A stretch of 64,000 nucleotides of DNA from Bacillota bacterium (lineage in GTDB: Bacteria; Bacillota; Clostridia; DSM-8532). The notes below the pieces were generated by a model. The model saw only the letters and a list, made by a program, of their open reading frames with translations, searched no databases and had not been told where the DNA came from. This document shows positions 60,369 to 64,000 of this stretch, in pieces (positions within the stretch are counted from its first letter, which is position 1; every line of letters begins with the position of its first letter). Location of the stretch: the NCBI GenBank assembly GCA_023415205.1, contig JAEZLR010000029.1, positions 1 to 64,000 on the forward strand, written 5' to 3'. Both the position numbers and the translations under genes were made by a program.

Positions 60369-60395
60369 TAAAGGTTGTTGGTAAAATTCCGATAT
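60369..60395 (+). promoter_or_regulatory. sigma-28 promoter of flagellin
   Basis: TAAA (60369-60372) - 15 bp - TCCGATAT (60388-60395), one base from the SigD consensus, giving a leader of ~125 nt before the flagellin ATG. Confidence 0.88.
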
Positions 60396-60483
60396 AACTA
60401 ACATGAAGCTTATTTCCTCCATCAAGGCGCCAAAGAGGAATAGGCTGCACAACCAGAGTCCCGGTTGGTAGGGGCTTAAGAAT

Positions 60484-60520
60484 GGGAGAAAGGATTCTCC
60501 CCACGAAAAATCAAGGAGGA
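60484..60520 (+). promoter_or_regulatory. predicted CsrA-binding leader of flagellin
   Basis: A 7-bp hairpin GGGAGAA/TTCTCCC (60484-60490 with 60495-60501) displays AGGA in its loop, the classic CsrA site. A second GGA-containing site is the Shine-Dalgarno itself (AAGGAGGA, 60513-60520). This two-site arrangement is that of the Bacillus hag leader, where CsrA dimers block ribosome entry. Confidence 0.75.
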
Positions 60521-60527
60521 TGATTTT

Positions 60528-62003
60528 ATGAGAATCAATCACAACATCGCATCATTAAACACTTATCGTCAATTGTCCGCAAACACCACAAGTGGTTCAA
60601 AGTCACTTGAAAAGCTGTCCTCAGGTCTTCGTATTAACAGAGCCGGTGACGATGCTGCCGGTCTTGCCATCAGTGAAAAAATGAGAGGTCAGATTCGTGG
60701 TTTGGATCAGGCTTCCAGAAACGCTCAGGATGGTATATCTCTTATCCAGACCGCTGAAGGTGCTCTCAATGAGACCCACAGCATTCTGCAGAGAATGAGA
60801 GAACTTGCTGTTCAGTCAGCTACTGACACCAATACCGCTGAAGACCGTGCAAAGATCCAGTCCGAGGTTGATCAGCTGGCTGCGGAAATCACCAGAATCT
60901 CCAACACCACTGAGTTTAACACCAAGAACCTTCTTGCAGGCGGTCTGAGCACAAGATTCCACATCGGCGCCAACCAGGGCCAGAATGTTGATATGACCAT
61001 TGCAGCCATGGACGCATTTACTTTAGGTGTTGCAGGTAGCCGGGTTGTTGCAGGCGCATTTACCGCTGAAGACACAGGCATTACCTCCACATCTAATTAT
61101 GGTGCTGGTTTGACAGATCAGACCTACCAAATCGAAACCACCGCCACTGCTGCATCTACAACAGCCTTTATTGGTGGCGGAGGAATACCAGGCGGTACCA
61201 TTTCCGGAACCTATACCGGGGATCAAGACCTTGCTGTCCAAATCAGGCTTGATTCATTTTCAGCCGCAGGCGCAGGTGCTACCGTAACAGCGTTCTCCTA
61301 CTCCCTTGACGGCGGTACGAGCTGGACAACAGTTAACTCAGACACCGGAGCACTTGGCTCTACCGGTATAACCTGGACAGCTGGCACCTACAATAACACA
61401 GCTAATGCAGCAGAAAATCAGATCCTTAATTCCACCTTCACCGCAGCCTCCTACACCGCACAGCTGCAAGACGCAGCCGGTGTTAATATTGGTGCTGCAG
61501 TATCCTTCAGACATTCCACTACATCGGCCGTTATCGGTAACGCAGCAACAGGCGAAACAATGCAAATTAATTTTGCAGCAGGTGCGGTTACAACTTCTAC
61601 CGCTGGTGATAATGCAACTCAGGTTGTAACCACTGTTGGTTCAACAGCTGCTCAAGTCGGTATCAATGGTGAAGTAACTACCAGAGCTACTGTTTCTGCA
61701 GGTATCAACGTCTCTTCACAGGATGCCGCCGACAGTGCAATTACCACCATCAACGATGCTCTCGAAACCGTTTCTGTTGAACGCTCCAAGCTTGGTGCTA
61801 TGCAGAACAGACTTGAGCACACCATTGCAAACCTGGGTACCTCTTCTGAGAACTTGACCGCATCTGAATCACGTGTCCGTGACGTGGATATGGCTAAGGA
61901 AATGATGGAGTTCACCAAGAACAACATCCTTACCCAAGCTGCACAGGCTATGTTGGCTCAGGCCAATCAGCAGCCTCAGGGAGTTCTGCAACTTCTCAGA
62001 TAA
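60528..62003 (+). CDS. hag: flagellin
   Basis: A 491-residue filament protein. The N-terminal D0/D1 (about 1-140: M-R-I-N-H-N-I-A-S-L-N-T; S-S-G-L-R-I-N-R-A-G-D-D-A-A-G) and C-terminal D1/D0 (about 405-491: ending A-N-Q-Q-P-Q-G-V-L-Q-L-L-R) are conserved. The ~260-residue middle is Thr/Ala/Gly-rich and variable, the exposed D2/D3 surface. Sigma-28 promoter and CsrA leader upstream, strong terminator downstream; a monocistronic unit divergent from flaG. Confidence 0.97.
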   Translation: MRINHNIASLNTYRQLSANTTSGSKSLEKLSSGLRINRAGDDAAGLAISEKMRGQIRGLDQASRNAQDGISLIQTAEGALNETHSILQRMRELAVQSATDTNTAEDRAKIQSEVDQLAAEITRISNTTEFNTKNLLAGGLSTRFHIGANQGQNVDMTIAAMDAFTLGVAGSRVVAGAFTAEDTGITSTSNYGAGLTDQTYQIETTATAASTTAFIGGGGIPGGTISGTYTGDQDLAVQIRLDSFSAAGAGATVTAFSYSLDGGTSWTTVNSDTGALGSTGITWTAGTYNNTANAAENQILNSTFTAASYTAQLQDAAGVNIGAAVSFRHSTTSAVIGNAATGETMQINFAAGAVTTSTAGDNATQVVTTVGSTAAQVGINGEVTTRATVSAGINVSSQDAADSAITTINDALETVSVERSKLGAMQNRLEHTIANLGTSSENLTASESRVRDVDMAKEMMEFTKNNILTQAAQAMLAQANQQPQGVLQLLR

Positions 62004-62023
62004 TCAACCTGGAATAATTGACG

Positions 62024-62056
62024 AAGCCGGAAGATTTATTCTTCCGGCTTTTTTAT
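62024..62056 (+). terminator. flagellin terminator
   Basis: 11-bp stem (62024-62034 with 62040-62050), five-base loop, six T. Confidence 0.9.
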
Positions 62057-62059
62057 GTC

Positions 62060-62422
62060 GCAGATTTTACTTAGAGATTCTTTATTGCGGAGCAGTGGTA
62101 CGACAGTACCTGCGGTGCAATATTATAGAATCACTTAGTAAAATCAAGACAAGGAGCAGATTTTACTTAGAGATTCTTTGGTACGACAGTACCTGCGGAG
62201 CAATATTATAGAATCACTTAGTAAAATCAAGACAAGGAGCAGATTTTACTTAGAGATTCTTTATTGCGGAGCAGTGGTACGACAGTACCTGCGGAGCAAT
62301 ATTATAGAATCACTTAGTAAAATCAAGACAAGGAGCAGATTTTACTTAGAGATTCTTTATTGCGGAGCAGTGGTACGACAGTACCTGCGGAGCAATAAAG
62401 AATCTCTAACCGAAATCAAGAT
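62060..62422. repeat. tandem array of ~96-bp quasi-palindromic units
   Basis: Units at 62060-62155 (96 bp), 62156-62238 (83 bp, lacking 13 bp) and 62239-62334 (96 bp), then a partial unit 62335-62422. Each unit is a near-palindrome: ATTTTACTTAGAGATTCT at one end is almost the inverse of AGAATCACTTAGTAAAAT at the other. The centre is GGTAC-GACA-GTACC, flanked by direct copies of GCGGAGCA. The last unit turns back on itself (TTAGAGATTCTTTATTGC with a perfect inverse copy). An open frame (62178-62510) through it is repeat-derived. It fills the gap between flagellin and csrA. Confidence 0.9.
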
Positions 62423-62472
62423 TAAAGCTCCAAGGTTTTCCCTTGAAGCCTTTGCTTTAAATCTGGAAGTCT

Positions 62473-62715
62473 TTATGCTTCCCCTTTATTTTTGGAGAAT
62501 TTATTATTAAGTAACTGTATGTCAGTTTCTTTTCCCGCTACGGCAGAGATATTCTCCTTGCGGATCTCCTCATAAACCTCTTTACGATGTATGGCTACGC
62601 TCTTTGGAGCATTGATGCCGATGCGCACCTGGTCTCCCTGTATATCGATGATGGAAAGCTCGATATCATGTCCAATCATCAGGGCTTGGCCCTTTTTTCT
62701 TGTCAAAACGAGCAT
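62473..62715 (-). CDS. csrA: carbon storage regulator CsrA
   Basis: An 80-residue RNA-binding homodimer with the start M-L-V-L-T-R-K-K-G-Q-A-L-M-I-G and R-I-G-I-N-A-P-K-S-V-A-I-H-R-K-E-V-Y. ATG 62715 has AAAGGAGTGG upstream. It should bind the AGGA hairpin in the flagellin leader and block translation, and be held off by FliW. The gene follows fliW by 28 bases. Its C-terminal extension past the core (~20 residues, basic) resembles FliW-binding Firmicute CsrA. Confidence 0.96.
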   Translation of the reverse strand: MLVLTRKKGQALMIGHDIELSIIDIQGDQVRIGINAPKSVAIHRKEVYEEIRKENISAVAGKETDIQLLNNKFSKNKGEA

Positions 62716-62743
62716 GGTATCCACTCCTTTACCCAAGGGCTTT

Positions 62744-63172
62744 TCAGTTCATACTAAGATAATAACGGATGGGAAGGCTCTCATTTTTTTGTATGACCTG
62801 TTTACCCAGCTTCTTTTCCACATTGATCAGAACAGGGGCCTTTAAATTCACCCTGATCTCCCTGGCATCCTCCGGGATGACAACAATGGCCAAGGTCATC
62901 ACCGTATGGGCATCGTTAATCTCAAGTAGTCGGACATCTTCATCCCCAACATCCACACCATAATTATCATAAACTAAAAAAGGGTCGGTGACAACAAAAC
63001 ATAAGTCCGGATGATCAACGCTCTGAAGCCAGAAAAACGGCGTATCGTTGGCATCATATCCGATGAGTGCAAATTTCTTGCTGCTTTCAAAACCAGGGAT
63101 TCCTTCGGGAAATGCGATAAAGTCTGCCTCATCAATGTCAATAACCCCAAAATGTGCGGTATCCAATTTCAT
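62744..63172 (-). CDS. fliW: flagellar assembly factor FliW
   Basis: A 142-residue protein with F-P-E-G-I-P-G-F-E and K-A-P-V-L-I-N typical of FliW. FliW binds free flagellin; when flagellin is exported, FliW is released and sequesters CsrA, allowing flagellin translation. ATG 63172 has GGAGG upstream; an in-frame start at 63187 lies within that ribosome site. Operon flgL-fliW-csrA. Confidence 0.95.
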   Translation of the reverse strand: MKLDTAHFGVIDIDEADFIAFPEGIPGFESSKKFALIGYDANDTPFFWLQSVDHPDLCFVVTDPFLVYDNYGVDVGDEDVRLLEINDAHTVMTLAIVVIPEDAREIRVNLKAPVLINVEKKLGKQVIQKNESLPIRYYLSMN

Positions 63173-63197
63173 GACAAAAACCTCCAAAATACTCGTA

Positions 63198-64000
63198 TTA
63201 CTTTAAGAAGTCCACCAGCGAGGGTTGTATGACCCGGGCCCCGGTTGACAGAGAAGCTTTATAAACATTTTCTTCATTGGTCAGGTTCATAATGGCCTCT
63301 GCCATATCCACATCCTCATTTTTGCTCATCAAGCTAGTAAAATTAACATTGTCATCCTCTAATCGGTTTGCGGTAAGCTCCACTCGATTCATTCTAGCAC
63401 CCAAGCCAGCCCTCACTCGTAACAGATTGTTCATCTGGTCATCCAAATTTCCAATAAGGTTGGAAAGCGCAGATTGATCACCATTATCCATGGCCGTGAT
63501 AACCTGATCGAAGGTATCTACGAAACTGCTTTTTGTGGCAGGCGTCGGGGGGACGGTCTTTTCTGCGAAAGCAGGCAAACCGCTATTAAAGAGGTCGCTT
63601 CCGGTAACATTAACATTAATGTCATCCCCAATGCCTATCTCAAACTTGATCTGCTCACTGTTGGAAATGTCAATATTAAAGGTTCCGTCGGCATTTAGCA
63701 GAGGTTTATCGGTTTTGTATCCCGAAAAGATATAGCGCCCGGCATAGGTGGCGTTGCTCAGATTAACGAGCTGCTCCCTTAACTGCGCCGCTTCAGCCTC
63801 GATTTTTGCCATGTCATCAGGGGTATTGGTTCCATTGGAAGCCTGTACAGTTATTTCCCGCATACGCTGAAACACATCAGTAATTTGTCCCATGGTGGAC
63901 TCGGTAATATCCATCCAGGAGGTGGCATCATCGGTATTCCTTTTGTATTGTTGAATTTCAGCCACATCGGTTCGAAGCTTCAACGATTTGGAAGCCACGA
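63198..64000 (-). CDS. flgL: flagellar hook-associated protein 3 FlgL (5' end outside window)
   Basis: The C-terminal ~266 residues of FlgL, which joins hook to filament. Visible: S-L-K-L-R-T-D-V-A-E-I-Q-Q-Y, the T-S-W-M-D-I-T-E helix region and the flagellin-like end (L-T-N-E-E-N-V-Y-K-A-S-L-S). By comparison with family members about 40 N-terminal residues lie beyond the right edge. The apparent start near 63998 is not real. It leads into fliW and csrA on the same strand. Confidence 0.93.
   Translation of the reverse strand, partial: VASKSLKLRTDVAEIQQYKRNTDDATSWMDITESTMGQITDVFQRMREITVQASNGTNTPDDMAKIEAEAAQLREQLVNLSNATYAGRYIFSGYKTDKPLLNADGTFNIDISNSEQIKFEIGIGDDINVNVTGSDLFNSGLPAFAEKTVPPTPATKSSFVDTFDQVITAMDNGDQSALSNLIGNLDDQMNNLLRVRAGLGARMNRVELTANRLEDDNVNFTSLMSKNEDVDMAEAIMNLTNEENVYKASLSTGARVIQPSLVDFLK

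Noticed and set aside
62060..62422. Possible CRISPR array
   Set aside because: Units are contiguous with no unique spacers and are ~96 bp; no cas genes.
62178..62510. Open frame of ~110 codons with a repeated ~32-residue peptide
   Set aside because: It arises because the 96-bp palindromic repeat is divisible by three and lacks stops; no ribosome site, and codons follow the palindrome rather than protein constraint.
1..64000. tRNA genes, rRNA genes, prophage or integrative element
   Set aside because: No cloverleaf-type sequences, rRNA segments, integrase, transposase or attachment repeats were recognised; this was by eye, so a tRNA scan would be the proper test.

Overview
The window reads as a chromosome segment of an anaerobic, endospore-forming, flagellated member of the Clostridia (Firmicutes) of moderate GC. 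Support: clostridial-type SRP RNA, strong GGAGG ribosome binding sites, a V/A-type ATPase operon, a Spo0E-like protein, germination/cortex enzymes (SleB, CwlD), a YwlE-type arginine phosphatase, an isoleucine-type T-box leader, sigma-28 flagellar promoters and a FliW/CsrA switch. I saw no transposase, prophage, CRISPR array or tRNA.

Layout. 1-1 kb: the start of a minus-strand gene at the left edge and a Spo0E-like protein with a Gln/Asp-rich repeat tail. 1-4.5 kb: sugar ABC transporter (binding protein, two permeases) behind a LacI-type operator. 4.7-8.5 kb: dnaX, a ferritin-like diiron protein, SRP RNA, a small lipoprotein. 8.6-11.3 kb: T-box leader, XRE-cupin regulator and acyl-CoA synthetase. 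11.4-20 kb: nine-gene V-type ATPase operon, divergent from argD (20-21.4 kb). 21.5-30.5 kb: three small unknown proteins, sleB, a VanW-like protein, a PRC-barrel protein, a membrane/TPR protein, cwlD, a membrane protein, and an ECF sigma / anti-sigma / bactofilin-like operon. 30.6-35.5 kb: a divergent type IIA topoisomerase pair and a secreted protein. 35.7-37.6 kb: YtrA-type regulator with its ABC exporter. 37.7-43.2 kb: chemoreceptor, then tig-clpP-clpX. 43.4-56.5 kb: housekeeping genes (phosphoesterase, fabZ, yebC, yigZ, nudix, hpf, CAP protein, hslO, phospholipase-C-like protein, wecB, tagO-like, comEB, upp, rpiB, ywlE, sua5). 56.6-64 kb: flagellar late genes (yvyF, flgN-like, fliS, fliD, flaG, flagellin, csrA, fliW, flgL truncated by the window end).

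How parts fit together. CsrA and FliW lie beside the flagellin gene, whose leader carries an AGGA-loop hairpin plus a CsrA-like Shine-Dalgarno, matching the known partner-switch control of flagellin translation. SleB, CwlD and possibly the small proteins between them belong to spore formation or germination. The ECF sigma factor, its zinc-finger anti-sigma and the bactofilin-like membrane protein form one envelope-response unit.

The least expected arrangement is the isoleucine-type T-box leader before an XRE-cupin regulator and an acyl-CoA synthetase: it suggests that isoleucine starvation switches on activation of a carboxylic acid, plausibly 2-methylbutyrate for isoleucine synthesis by reductive carboxylation. 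Other notable signals are a 75-bp cluster of five DnaA-box-like sites upstream of hpf, a tandem array of about 96-bp quasi-palindromes between flagellin and csrA, and an in-frame slippery heptamer in dnaX.
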